Below, one piece after another: positions 26,401 through 41,400 of a stretch of DNA of 64,000 nucleotides. Within the stretch, counting starts at the first letter, position 1, and every line of letters begins with the position of its first letter. The DNA is taken from assembly GCA_026826555.1 (NCBI GenBank), contig JAKSZT010054334.1, forward strand, positions 29,100,972 through 29,164,971, in the 5' to 3' direction. This DNA is from Tolypeutes matacus (lineage: Eukaryota > Chordata > Mammalia > Cingulata > Chlamyphoridae). The translations under genes and the position numbers were made by a program. Under the pieces are notes generated by a model. It was not told where the DNA came from and did no database searches. It was given only the letters and a program-made list of their open reading frames with translations.

Positions 26401-29400
26401 CATGAAAATTTTGTGGGCTATCAAGATGACAACCTATTCCAGGATGAAATGAGATATCTACGTTCAACATCTGTACCTGCCCCATACATATCAGTAACAC
26501 CTGATGCAAGTCCTAGTGTATTTGAAGAACCAGAGAGCAATATGAAGTCTATGCCACCAAGGTATTTTAGTTCTCTCCTCTCTGTTGAATGGCCAATGTT
26601 TGGTGGAAGAAAGACTTTGGAGCTAGAAAAGAATGCTGTAGAAATTCTTTATAGATCCTTCTATCACAGGAAGGACGTTGAGTCAGCTCTGCTAACTGTT
26701 AGAGCAATTGAAAAAATAATACATATATGAATAACGGAAAGTCCTTGGTGGTAGAGGCAATCTGTTTGGAGAGAAAAGATCAACTGATGAAGTAACAAAA
26801 GATTACATTATAAGATATTATAGCATTTAGTGCTGTAGTAAATCAGAGTATGGAAAGATCACTTTGAGGCAGTGCTTTGAGAAAGTTTCATAGGAGAAAT
26901 AGGACTGAAAAAAAATCTCAAACTTCTAAGATTATTGCTTACAATGCCACTCACTTAAAATGGTGGTGTCAGAGTAAAGAGTTCCTTGAAAACTGAACAG
27001 AAGCATGTCAATATAATGCAGAAATTAATGGGAATCCACTGAGACTTTTTAGAAGAGGAATGACATGAAAATGCAAACATAGTCTCACAGTGTCAGTTGA
27101 GAAGGTGACACACTTAGAGATTTCAGCTTGGTATGTGGAACTGGATTTTGTTGGCAATGGTTATGAAAAAAAATATGGATAAAGGAAATATTTTGTAATA
27201 AAATATCAATGTGACTTGGAGGCTAGATCATGGAAAGGATAAACTTAAGATGATATCAAGATTTCAGGCCTGAATAACTGTATAAACTGTATTAGCAAAA
27301 GGAAGACATTTGGTTAAGGAAGATAGAATGTACTTATTAGGATATGCCACTGTGTTAATATATGTAGTTATAATTATAAATTAATATAATAGATCTTTTA
27401 AAAAGCATAATAGAATCTATATATCCAAATGAGTATTTTTCCATTAAAAGTAGTTGTCAACTTTTTTCCTACCTCTGTGGATTATTCATCAAAGTTTTTT
27501 TGGAGCTGCTCTTGTAGTTTCCTCCAAGGAGTGTAGTATAGCTTTTTATATTCTTAAAGGTGATAAAGTGTATCTATAGGAGATAGCATTTTAAAAAGAA
27601 CTAGAAATAATTTTGAAACTAGTCTGATAAATGTGATTTGTGGGATTAATACCCATTAGGATCAAAATCAAGTAGCATGAACTTCTAGGTAAAGATGGTG
27701 AAATGAAGCTGTTTCATAAAATTTCCCATCCTAAGTACCCAGTGAGTTAACAACAACCAAAAATAAATAAATAAAAACCAGGAAAAAATTTACAAGCTCT
27801 AATTACACAGGTTTCCATAAAATTCCAAAAGTTGTGGCCCTGGAAAGAAACAGAAAATTCTGATGTATCCCTGTATCACCTTTAGATTTTTGATTTGATA
27901 CTGAGAAATCAAATATTGCCAATTTAGAGAAGAATGGGCTACGGGGGTTAATGGAAATCCCAGAAAAAGTCAAATTAAAACCTCTTCTGTAGAAGTCCCT
28001 AGTATCATTACTAGTATCACAGCAGAGATCAGAAATCTTCTAAGGAATCCTATTTTCCACAGCTTCCATGAAGCCAAGAAGCAACTGAAGGTCCCAGGGA
28101 CTCCTCCCGGAGAAATAGGATATATACTCAAGCAGGTAGAATGATCCCTGCTAAAGAATAGTTAATGAATGTCAAGTTATCTCTGGTAGAGGAATTAAAT
28201 AGATGTCAAATGTGGACGTCTAGGGAAGTCCACATATCTAATCAGAATGAATAGAAAACATAAACAGGGCTGCTCCCCTTAAGATTTAGCAAAATGAAAA
28301 TAAATAGTAATAGTATGTCATACAAAAGTCAGATGAAGGAACCTAATCTGGAAGAAAATTCATCTCAAGGAAAAGAAGAAAATTCCAATAAGTTCTCTGT
28401 GGTACTGAAAAACTTGATAATTATATAATTTGAATAAAACAAAAGCTCACGTTTGAGAATGAGGTAAAAAGAAGCTTTACAGAGCTAATAGGGCAGTAAG
28501 AAGACCAAAACAGTACCATTACAAAACTAATAAATTAATTAGAAATCTATCCGGATAGTAAATAGAAATACTGAAAAGAAAGTTTGAGATAATTTTAATA
28601 AATAAAGACAAAAAGGACCAAGGAATTATACAATTAGAAAGAAGATAACCAAATATGGAAAACAAGACATTCTAGATGAGGTTAACTGGTATCTTTAAAA
28701 TAGAAAAGGCAATAAATATAGTAGAAAATGTATCAAAAACTAAGAAAAAATCCCCCAAATAAAAAAGTATTGAATTTCCAGATTAAAAGGAAGTTTTTAT
28801 AAAAGGTGACCCAAAAATATCTTGATTAAGTTATTGAAACTTCAAAAGAAATGATAAGAATTTTTCAAGTATTACAGCAGAAAAAAAGTCATCTTGCAAA
28901 AGGAAAAAGGTTGAATTCAGACTTCCAAACTTTCAACTTCAAATGAAAAAAAAAAAAAAAGTGTTTCTAAAGTCCAAACCAAAGAAAAGTTGCCTTAAAA
29001 TGTTAGTCCAATAACGGTCAGTCAGATATAAAAGATCTTGGGAATATTAGCACCTATATGCCCTAACTGTAATTAAAAACAAACAAACAAAAAAAAAAAC
29101 ACCACAAAATTCATGGTTCGTAATGGATTGATCAAATTAATCAAAAGATTGACGAAAAGCATGTTGAAAAGACTAAAGGCTACACTATTTATGGTGAAAA
29201 TATAATAATGTCAGAGCACGTAAGTGTAATGTTTTAAAAATCCTAAAGAAAAGAATTGTGACCCAAATATTTTATACTCAGCCTAGTTGAGACATTCTCA
29301 AGTATATAGTAATTCAAGGAATGTAGCACCTTTGAGCTCTTGAAAAAACTTCTTGACAGTGAAATCTAGTAACCAATGACTTCAAATAGTGGGTAGCTCA

Positions 29401-32400
29401 AGCTAGTGATGAATAATGAATCCATGAAATCATTGGTTCCCAGTCAAGGTTGATTTTGCCCCCTAGATGATACCTGGCAATGTTTGGAAGCATTGTTGTC
29501 TGTCACCGCTGAGCTGGTGTAACTGGGATCCTAGTGGGATGAGTCCAGGAATGGTGCTGGACTCCATAACAAGAAATTAGCTGGCCCAAAATGTCAATAG
29601 AACCGAAGTTGAGAAATTCTTCATTAAGCCTAAACAACTCTGGAAACCATGACTATAGAACTGAATTTTTGAAGTGATGTTTACCTGCAATCAATGATGG
29701 TCATCTTTGCTTCCTGCTTTGGGTTTTCGTGTTTTGCTTGAATGTTTTTTACAACAGGCATTATCATTTTTATAAAAACAAGTCATTTTTTAATTACATA
29801 ACAATTTTTTTAAATTAGTAGATAAACTTCCTCTCAAAGCAGAACAAATATGCCTTGTACTTTATTAGTAACTCCCTATATAAAGTGAATTAAGTTAATA
29901 TAATCCCTATGTTTTAGTGATTCATGGAATCAGACAGATCAAACATTTATCCCAATTAGATATGTATAGCATTTATAGTTTATTCAAGCAAGAATGTACA
30001 TATGCTTTGAGAGATGGTGGGTAAAGAAAATGCCCAGGGAGTTAGCTACATACTACAAAACATATAAGCTTTACTGGGGGACATGTATTTCAAAACTGGC
30101 TTATATGATGGGAAAAAAAACAACTTCTGGGACCCAAGGTGAGAGAAAAATGACCCAATTTGGATTGAGGAATTTATGGTGACAGGAAAATGAACACATG
30201 AAAAGAATAGTTAGTAAGTTTGTCTTGGGAAATAAGTAAGGGAAAGTAGTTCCTTTTCTTATTAAATATTTCAGTAAAGGAAATTATATAATCATCTTAA
30301 TAACTTTTTCAATCATTTTTAATATTGTTATAATAGATACAAAAAACATTAGTTAACCTAAGCCTAAATGAAAATCATTAGGTTGTAAAGTATAATATAA
30401 CACTGACATTGAAAATCAGTTTTTTACCTCTCATTATACGTCGATATGTCCATGCACTAAGAGGAGGCATGGGCAGCATTTCCCTAGAGTCAGAAACCTA
30501 TAGAACATTAAAGTATTAAGAAAAAAATGAAGTTTCATTTCCAGTTTTATCTGGCTTCTGTATATACATATCCATTCTCTTCCTATTCAGCACCCTTAAT
30601 AAATATCTGCCTGTTTTTCCTTAATATCATGGTGCATGAGTTCCACCACTGTGTATTTTTCATGTGCTCTTTATTCTAAAAGGAGCTTAGACCATTTTAT
30701 GCCTTTTCTTTCTTTTTCATTTAAAATGTAAAATAGATTTAAGAAAATGAAAAATGTAAGAAATCAATCAAAATGTTACTGTATTTGAAAATACCATATT
30801 ATGATTTAAGGAGAGATTAAGTTGGCTTTGAGTTTGTGTTTTTTCCTTATAAAAGGGAGAGCCATATTTGACTTTACTACTATAAAATAAATACAGTTGA
30901 ACTTTGTTCATCCTTTCTCCAAAGTTTTTATCTGTTAAACTTGTTCTATCTGCAGTTTAGAAACTAGTCCCATAACTGATACAGATCTGGCAAAGAGAAC
31001 TGTCTTCCAAAGATCATACTCAGTTGTTGCCTCTGAATATGATAAACAACATTCCATTTTACCTGCACGAGTTAAGGCCATTCCTAGAAGAAGAGTTAAC
31101 AGTGGAGACACTGGTAAGTATAAAAATAAAATGGAAGATTGGGTGATCCAGCTACTCAAAATGATAATGAAAAATTAGAAAATGGTTTTATTTGCAGACA
31201 TTTTTTAAAATTAATAATTTTGAAGTGAGAGGATTAATTTGTCAATTGTTAATAGGCATTTCTTCTAAGTGACACAGCCATAAATATGTCTCTCTAAATT
31301 TTATATCACATTTGGAAGAGACATCCATCTGATGATTCTTTAAGAGTAAATTGACCTTCAAATTCTTTCCTTTTAGGTATCTAAGCCAAATCTTGCTGCC
31401 ATTATCTATTCCACTAAGCCAGTGAAACAACACTTCCAATGACTTATTTATTCACAATTATCTTCCCATCCTCAACAGAAACTCCTGACTCTTGCAGCTA
31501 CCACTACTCTGAATAGATAATAAATCTTTGGACATATAAGTAGCTCTTAATCAGTGAAAGAGTTAGATAATCTGGACCAATTGGTATCAGTAGCCTCAAA
31601 TTGGGGCTGGGAGATTCTGCCTCAAGAATAAAAAGAGAAACTCAAGAGAAAAAGATAGTGTGATGATGATTTGTCACATAGAACACTTATTAAAATGAAG
31701 ATTGGCCTAAAATTTATAGGCAGATGGTTATGTATCTTCTTGTCTTCAGGAAAGATATTATTGAGCACTCTCCAACAATTTATAGATTTATTCAACAAAA
31801 ATATCTGAGTTCTTATTATTGAGATGTCTTTGTTATAGAGCAGTTCTTCAGAAAATGATAGTGATTGTACATAGATTGCATTTGAGGAAAAATCACGTAG
31901 CTTTTAGAATGTTTCAGAAAACATGAACTTTGAATTCAACCCTGAATTCGAAACCCGCTTGTACAACTTAAAAGCTGTATGACTTTAGGAAAGTAAGATA
32001 TTTAATCTTTCTGAGCTTCAGTTTCTTTCTCAGTCGAAATTAAAGTTATGGTTCAATTTCATAATGCAAGTTATGGTTTGCATTGAGTACCGAAAAAAAA
32101 AAAAGCTCTAAAATGATTAAGCTAGCTACTGTTTTCTTAAAATTTTATTGTGTTAACATATATATTTAACATTTTAACCATTATAAATGTACAAGGCAGT
32201 AGCATTACTTATATTCACGATGTTGCACCACCAATACCACCATCCATTACCAAAACTTCTTTTGATATTATTATTTTTCAGTATCCAAATAAAGTTGCAC
32301 ATTTTTTAAAGGTTTAAGTTCTGTATCATTTTTAAAATATTAATCTTATGTACTGCCTATGAATATTAATAATTTTCTTTCTTTTAAATAGAAGTTGGTT

Positions 32401-35400
32401 CTTCCCTCTTGAGACATCCATCTCCCGAGCTTTCCCGGCTAATCTCAGCCCACAGCTCTCTTTCCAAAGGAGAACGAAATTTCCAATGGCCAGTATTAGC
32501 TTTTGTTATACAGCATCATGATCTAGAAGGTCTTGAAATAGCTATGAAACAGGCTTTAAGGAAATCTGCTTGTCGAGTTTTTGCTATGGAGGTATGACTA
32601 TATTAATGGAGTTAACTGATTGATTGATCAGACCAGTTATTCTGATGATTCTGTTTAATGATGCCACTTTCCTTCCAAACAAAAATTGCAACAAATTAAG
32701 AGGCATATTAAACAATGGAAAATACAATGTTCACATAAAAATTTCAAAATTAAGCTCAAGTTTATGAATGTAAATGAATTTAGAATTCCATATTTAAGCC
32801 CTCAAATTTATCCCTATTACTTTATTATTTGAATTCTGAAATTATCTTTTCTTTAAACTTTCTGTACTCAGAATGTCGCTTTAGTTAGTAGAATAATCAT
32901 GCAAAAAAAAAGAGTAGGGCTTTTGAGTTATAAATCTACCAAAATAACTTCTGTTTCCATTCTCTGAAAATGACAGAATTGCTGTATATCACAGGCCTGT
33001 ATAAAGACTAAATCTTTCTTCTTTATCTTCTGTGTAATAAATAACTTGACATTTCATTAACAGGTGTAGTATGAATATATTTCAGTAAATGGTAGCTTGC
33101 GTAGAACTTAAGAAATGTATGTTGATAGTGCAGGTTGGAAAAAAATCTGCTTGAGTAAATTGATATTAAGATTTTTTTAAATTAAAAGTGGTTTAAAAAA
33201 AGTATTCTGGTAATGCACTTCACAAATATTATTTTCCCAATTATCATTATTATGATTTTTGCTGTTTAAAAATTAAGTGCAAAATTATTAAACATTTCTA
33301 GTTCAGTGTGCTTTCAGTGAAATTAAGGCCATATTTCCTACTATCTTTCCTTAAAATATTTACTCCATGCAAATACTTTGTTTTGACTAAGCAAAACTCT
33401 GCATGTTTTACTCATGTGATATATTTTCTTTTTATCTTGGACTCATTTAACCATCATTTATCAGGCTTTTAACTGGCTTCTGTGTAATGTCATCCAAACA
33501 ACTTCTCTCCATGATATTCTGTGGCATTTTGTGGCATCACTGACACCTGCTCCACTGGAACCAGAGGAAGAAGAGGATGAAGAAAATAAAGCAAACAAAG
33601 ATAACACAGAACAAGTAAGTGAGATTTTTGTTTGTTTTAGTTGTCCATATTTTTACAGAAGAGTAGAACCATCTTCAGTAGTACAGTAACTTGCATGAGA
33701 CCATTCATGGACTATACAGCCTGAAGGCAAGAATGAAATTTTAATGAGGTGGGCAAAGTATTAACTATAATCAGTGAAAGTTACATCTGTAGTGATGATG
33801 CTATCAGTCAAGTCTAATTTCTCATTAAACACCATTGTCATGAATCAATCAACTGGAAATTGCATACTATTACAATACACAAGACAACAGATAACTACAC
33901 ATTATTACAGTGTCAATCTATTTTACAGCACTGCTTTAAGATATTAGAGGGTAAAGATGATACTATTTAGGGATGTAAAATTCAGAAATACTTGTTTTGC
34001 TAGAAACCTGGCTTTTATAGAAAGCAGCCTGTCTAATGGAAAAAACAGTGAGCTAGAATACTGTAAATCTGGGTTCTAATGCCATTTCTATCCCAGTGTA
34101 GTGGAATGACTCAGTTTCCGTATCTGTAAAGTGAAATAGTAAATATGATAGCATTTAGCTTACTCTCAGTACTAAAATTAAATGCTTGATATTTTATGTT
34201 AATTCCTAAGGATATTGTGGTAGCTTGAATGATGTACTCCAATTTAGACATGTTCTTGGCCTTGATTCACATTCCAAAGGGTGTGAACCTATTGTAAATA
34301 GGATCTCTTGAAGATGTTATTTTAAGTTAAGGTGTGACCCAGCTGAATGAGGTTGGGTCTTAATCTGGATTACTAGAGTCCCTTATAATCAGGAGAAATT
34401 CAGACATAGTGAGAGTTAAGCCATGGGGAGGAGCCAGAAGCTCAAAGTCAATGGAGCTCTGAAGAAAAAGGAGAGGAAATTACCATGTGAAGAAAAAGGA
34501 GAAGAAATCACCAAGGAGCCCAAGGATCGCCAGCAATCAGAATGCTCCTAACTGCAGGAAAAGCAAGGCTTCTACCCAGTGCCTTGATTTGGACTTCTGG
34601 CCTCTGAAACTGTGAGCCAATAAATTCTTGTTGTTAAACCAACCCATTGTGTGCTATTTGTCATAGCACTCTGTTAAACTAAGGCAGCTATCACAACAGC
34701 ATTATCTAATGCTTTAGTGGTTCATGAGCATAATGAACGGGTGGTCACGTATTTGTGTAAGATGTGCCTCCCTCAGATCTCTTTACGATGTCATCATACT
34801 ACATGTCTGATGGGGGAAAAAAAATAGCATTATCATAGTCAAAATTCTTAAGACCCACAGCGAAATAAGCACCAGGAGCAAGAACTAGAAGAAACAGGCA
34901 GCTAAAATAGACCCTCAGCAGTTTCAGTGGTTGTGTCTTTGTAGATACAGAATAACTATGTTTAATATGTTGAAAGAAATAAAAGAAAAGCTTTAAAATA
35001 TAACCATGTAAGAAAAAGTTTAAGGAATGACAGATTTGGCAAAGAACCAAATAAAACTTAAAAATTATTATATATTAGTATAATAGTTGGTGTTAAAAAT
35101 CAACAGACCCCCCCCAAAAAAAAAATCAGTTCTGAGGTTATTTCACAGCAGAGTAGTAAAGAAGTTGGTGAACTGTAAGAGACCTAAAGAAATGATCCAG
35201 AATTCAACAGAATTAACAGCATGAGTTAATTATTAACAGAGTAGGTAAGCAATGAGTTGCCAAGAAAAATGAAAGATAGAATGAAAAGATGTAACAATTA
35301 TCTAATCAGAGAACCAGAAGGAGAAGAAAGAGAATGGAAGAGGGACAGTATTTGAAAAGTCAATTCCTGAGAATTTTCCAGAACTGATTAAAGATCACAG

Positions 35401-38400
35401 TTCACTGAATCAAGAAGTCCAGTGAACCCCAAGTAAATTAAATAAATAATTGTGGCAGGCAAATTATAATGAATTAACTAAACATCAGAAATCAAGGGAA
35501 TATCTTTAAAGGGACTATAAGGAGAAAATATTACATTCAAAGGAGGGACAAAGAGAATGACAGTTGAATTTTCAGTAGTAACATTGTAAGTTAAAAGGAG
35601 TGCATTTTTAAAAATTGATATTTTCAATGTACTGAGAGAAAATAACTATTATCCTACTGAATATGACTTTGAAGAATAAGGACAAAATAAAGACACTTTC
35701 AGAATATAAAACTGAGAGCTTGCCACAGACTGTCACCAAAGAAAAATTCTAATTGTACTCCAGGTACAACACAAAGAAAAGTCGTCTCAGGTGGAATATC
35801 TAAGAAGCATGAAACAACAAAAAGAAAAGGAAGTGTAAATATGTGGGCACATCTTAATAAACATTGCTCTATAAAAAGTAATATATTATGGGGGTGATTT
35901 TTAAAACTTAGTACTAAAGTGCACACAGCAATATGCCAGGAGGCAGGTGATTGGAGTTAGTGTTCAGGAGATTGATAAAGATTTTGATTTGTTTTAGATT
36001 GTGATAAGTATGTATAATTAATAATGAACAGAAATAGTGTATAATTTCCAAAATCATAGAGGAATGAGACAAGTAATCAAAAGAAAACAAAATAGAAAAA
36101 GTGATACAAATAAAATACAAAAAAAAAAAATCCAGGGAAAAAGTAGAGCACTAAATCCTATATTTAAAAGTCAAAAATTAGAATAAATTGGGAAAAACTA
36201 AGCTAGATGCTGTTTATAAGCATCACATCTAAAACAAGGATATAGAAAAGTTGAAAGTAGAAGAGTAGAACACATACTGAATAAATAGTAGCCACAGTAC
36301 AGTTGAAGTATCTATTTTAAGATCAGAAAAAATAGACTTGAAGACAAAATTATTAATAGGGATAAAGAAGCTTGCTACAAAATGATGAAAGATTAATTCT
36401 GAATGTATATATGGCCTTAAAAATATTAAGTAATGATTGATAGAACTGCAAGGAAAAATAGAAAAGTCCAAACAATTACAGGGTGAGACTATAACATACA
36501 TGTATCAACTATCTATCGCTGCATCTCAAAACACCCCAAAACTCATTAGACTAAAACAGCAGTTGCTCATAATTCTGTGGGTTGGCGGTTTGGGCAAAGC
36601 TCAATTAAGAGGAACGACTCATTTCTGTTACAGATAGTGTGCTTCCAGTAGTATCGGCTGAACCCATTCATAGGTCTGAACCTTAGCTGGGATGGTTTGG
36701 AGCCTCTCTTCGCATAGTCTCATATTCTCCAAGAGGCTAGCGTGGGTTTATTCACATGGCAGCAGTGTCCAAGAAAGTGAGAATAAAACTGCAAAGCCAA
36801 AAGGGCCTAGGTTTAACTCATACAGTATGTCTTCTGTCACCTTCTGTTAGCCAAAGCAAGTCACAAGGCCAGCCAAATTCAAAGACCGGGGAAATTTTTT
36901 TTGTATCAGAAAGTAAATATATTTGAATGGCTAACAGTGTTTATCTCATTGAAAATATAAAACATTGTACCCAATCATTGACATTCTTTTCAAACACACA
37001 TGGACCATCTATGAAAATAGACCATTTACTGAGCCATAATGCACATTTCAACAAATTTCATACTGACCAAGTCCCCTTTCTTCATTGTCAGTATTTTAGA
37101 AATAAATAACAAAAAGTTAAACAAGACAGAAACAGAATAGCAGCTATGTATGGCAGGGGAAGCATAGAGAGGTTGAGGGGTGATGAGTTTTTGTTTATGT
37201 TTTTATTATTGGAATAATGAAAATGCTCTAATAATATTGAAATGATAAATACACAGCTATGTGATTATACCAAATGCCATTGATTGTACACTTTGGATGG
37301 ATTTATATGTTATTAATATGTATCAATAAAACTGATTTTTTTTTTAAAAAAGAATATGGTGATATAATGAAAAATTACAAGTAATATAACTTGTGGATGA
37401 TAGTTAACAGTAATATTGTAATATTTTTGCAGCAATAGCAAAGAAGATATTGTATCTTATAAGGAACAACAATAGGGGTGTATAATGGGGTATGAGATTT
37501 TTCCTTTTTGAGTAATGAAAACGTTCTAAAATTGACTGAGGTGATGACAACACAATTCTGTGATGAAATGAGAGCCACTGAGTATACACTTTGAATGGAT
37601 GTAAAGGCATGGGGCTGTATAACACAGTGAATCCTGTGGTAGAAGATGGACTGTAGTTAGAACAAATATGAGAATGTTCTCTATGAACTATAACAAATAT
37701 ATAATACTAATACAGGATGTTAATCATTGGGTGGGTTGGGGGGGAAATGCAACAAATGTAAGATATTGGTTATAGTAGTAGTGTTTTGACAATGCTCTTT
37801 CATAGTTTGTAACAAATATTTCACAACAATGCAAGGTGTTGGTGGTGGAGTGATGTATGGGAGCCTTGTAGGATGTTATGCATGTTTGTTTTATAAGTTC
37901 ACAACTTTTACTATACACTTATTGTTTATGTATATTTGTGTATGAATGATATAGCCCCATTTTTTTTTTTTCATTTAAAAAATTTCATTGAAGTATTTTA
38001 CTTCTAGCAGAAAACCTAATAAATTTGCTCTTAATTTCTGTGTCAGGAGAAGGATACACGAGTATGTGAACATCCACTGTCAGATATAGTGATAGCAGGT
38101 GAAGCCGCTCATCCTTTACCACATACATTTCATCGCTTACTTCAGACAATCTCCGATCTTATGATGTCTCTTCCTAGTGGCAGTTCATTACAGCAAATGG
38201 CCTTAAGGTAATTTTATATCTAAGCATTCTAGGTACATTGGAGAAGAGATTTTATGGACTATTCAAAGTACAAAATGTTCAAAAGACCTCTTTAAATAGT
38301 AGATACAAAGGAATCTCTAAATTATGCAAATTTTGCTTCTCTCTGTACTCTTGTAATTGAGAATTGTCCTTCCTCTTAATTCACACCTGTTTGCCCCTCT

Positions 38401-41400
38401 GTAAAATGCAGATAATGTATTCCTTAGTGTGCTAAATTATCACTGTCTGTGATACTTTCTCCTCTCTTTTACTTTAAATCACTTGCCTCAGTGCGTGGAG
38501 TTTTAAATGCCACAAAAAAAGGGAAAAGGAGAATGCATTCTTTAAAACAAAAATCAAGATATAACATTGTATATGTGGATGGTACATTTGTTATAGCTGA
38601 TGTACAAATATTGAAACATAGCTACTAACCATGGTCAATGGTTTACATTATGGTTTACATTTCGGACGAACTATGGACTAAAGTAGACTTACTGGTATTC
38701 TACTATAGACTCGTATTTCTAGCAATGGAAAAAACTGTATCATTGATGTGGAGGTAGTGGCCACTGGAGATTCTGAGGGCAGGGGAGAGGGAAAAACAGG
38801 TGTAATACAGGGGCATTTTTGGGACTTGGGAACTGTCCTGAATAACATTGAATGACAGATACAGGCCATTATGTCATAACTTACAAAATTGTATGGGAGA
38901 GAGTGTAAACTACAATGTAAATTGTAATCCATGCTTAGTGGCAATGCTCCAAAATGTGTTCATCAATTGCAATGAATGTACCACACTAATGGGGGATGTT
39001 GTTAATGTGGGAAAGTGTGGCACATGTGGGGAGCAGGGCGTGTGGGAATTCCCTATATTTTTTATGTAACATTTATGTAATCTAAGTATCTTTAAAAAAT
39101 AAAAAAGAATATATATTTTTTAAAAATCAAGATATAGTTTTGAATTTAAAAGAATCTTAAGAAAAATGTAACCTAATTATTTGCACCCAATCCTAAAACT
39201 TGCCATGGGAAGCATCACCTAATTTTAAGTTGGAATCTCCTGAGACTTTACCATTACTTTTACATTGTGAACCTTGTTGTTAGTTTTACAAGTTGAACTT
39301 ACACATTTAAGTAAATCCTCCATATTAATTTGATAAGAAACAGGTTGGTGAAATGATTTGGCTTCCCACATTCTTAATGGTAAGACCAACAGAAGGAAGA
39401 TTTTTTTTTTCCTTCTTACAAGATTTTTAAAGTAACAGATATGTTACACCCCAATGTATTAGTATGGAATTGTGTGAATAATAAACTTGAAAGACTGTTA
39501 TAAGTTGATATAACACTTGCCTACAAAACAGATTCATTGCCTTTTTTGCTTCTGTAGCCTTGAAAAATATGTCTAATTTTTCTATTTAAAATGGTTTGAG
39601 CTTTCCTTAGAATTTACCTTGCTATGACAAAATTTATCTTTCTCAAAAAAAAAGAAGTTGCCACATCAAAAGGAATGATTTTTGTTCCCTGATTTTTTTT
39701 TTTTTTCCATTTTTAACTAGAACATTTCTTCAAGTATTATCAACAGAATGCTTTTCCAGAAATTCCTGGAAAAGAATTATTTCATATATTGCTTATGCCT
39801 TTTTAGATGCTGGAGCCTCAAATTCAAGCAATCTGATCACCAGTTCCTCCATCAGAGCAATGTTTTTCATCATATTAACAATATATTGTCAAAATCAGAT
39901 GATGGAGATAGTGAAGAGAGCTTTAGTATCAGTATACAGTCTGGCTTTGAAGCTATGAGTCAGGTCAGTCTTTTAACATTTATTATCTTGTTGGTTATCC
40001 TGTTAGTTAATATTCAACAGTATATTGAAGGAGAAACTATAAGTTACTCATAAACAATGTGATTCTGTCTTAGGTGCTTTTATTTCTTATTTCATGTCTA
40101 TTTTATCATCATGGAAGGTTTCCTTTTTAATATTATAAGTGTTTATATTTGTTTCTGGTAGGAATTATGCATAGTAATATGCTTAAAGGACTTAACCAGC
40201 ATTGTTGACATAAAAACATCAAGCCGACCTGCCATGATTGGCAGTTTAACAGATGGTTCCACAGAAACCTTTTGGGAATCTGGAGATGAAGATAAAAACA
40301 AAACTAAGAGCATCACCATCAACTGTGTAAAAGGAATCAATGCCCGCTACGTTTCTGTTCACGTGGACAATTCCCGAGATCTTGGTGTAAGAAAGGAAAC
40401 TTTATTTATGGCTCATTAGTTTTTTCCAAAGCTTTAGTAATCATACACTCATTTCTGAGTTTAGTGAAAGATTATCATGTGGAACTTCATCAACTAAATA
40501 GCATTTTTGTATTCTCCAGATAAATCTTCAGTCTAAAATCAGATTAATATGATTGGGGTCACTATGGAATACCAATTCTAAAAAGAGGTCTGATTACAAA
40601 TATATAACATGGCTCAGCTAAGCAAAATAAATGTCTACTCTATAATTTTCTACCTATCTGCCTTTGTTCATGCTATTCCCTTGGCCTGGAAATCTTCCCT
40701 TTAAACTCTGCCTTTCACTCTAAAGTCTCTAAGACCTTCAAAGAACTCCTCTCTGGTGGTGATCTCTATAAAAATTACTCTTTCCTTCCTCTCTTGTTTT
40801 TTGTATTACTTTGATGGCACTTAATACACTTTGACCTATAGTGTAATTAACTTTAAGTTTCCACTTTTTTACCCTCGCCCCCTTGGGGAAAGAAAAATTT
40901 CCTGAACTAACCTAAATAGCCATAATTTATATTCTCTTCAGTGCTAACCTATCCACATGTTTCAACTGAATTAAGCACTCTTTTACATAGGACACTAAAC
41001 AAAGGAAAAACAGTCCTATTTACTCAAAAGCTAAGAACCAAGAAGGAAAGAGCACCAACTGCCAAACTCCTATTCTTCTACCCCATTCCTGGGAAAGGAT
41101 ACTTCTTAGAATTTTTTCCCTCAGAATAGATGTGACTTTCTAGCAGCTACAGTACTAATGGACCCCTTGGGCATTTGCTGAGCTGCTCCTGTACCATATG
41201 CATAATTCCTTTCCCAGGAAAAACAAGAGTGATGGGGTTGGGCCTCAGCTACTCTGGCTATAAAGCCAACCGCAGCAGTCCATCTACAGTTGACAAGCTC
41301 CTTGCCATCCACAGCCACCCTCAATTCCTGTCCATTAGTGCTGGTTCAGTTCTTCCCTGGCAATGAATCAGAAAAAGAGGCCTAGCTAATATATTATAAA

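Larger units (their letters stand above)
26562..30955. other. MYCBP2 intron, 4.4 kb
   Basis: It holds the diverged LINE (27680-29330) and the MER20-like element. The remainder, including 29620-30955, shows nothing I can name. Confidence 0.6.
31114..33464. other. Two MYCBP2 introns around the exon at 32392
   Basis: 31114-32391 holds one MIR and a short A run at 32092-32104, then a stretch 'aacattttaaccattataaa' that may be old L1. 32592-33464 shows nothing recognised. Confidence 0.6.
33615..38046. other. MYCBP2 intron, 4.4 kb, nearly all repeats
   Basis: In order: MIR (34030), LTR (34216), LINE 3' relic (35300), MLT1 (36505) and two L1 3' ends (37130, 37353). Only about 100 bases before the acceptor look unique. 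Confidence 0.65.

Noticed and set aside
26413..26730. 105-residue open frame
   Set aside because: The first part is the MYCBP2 exon; the rest is read-through past the donor at 26561.
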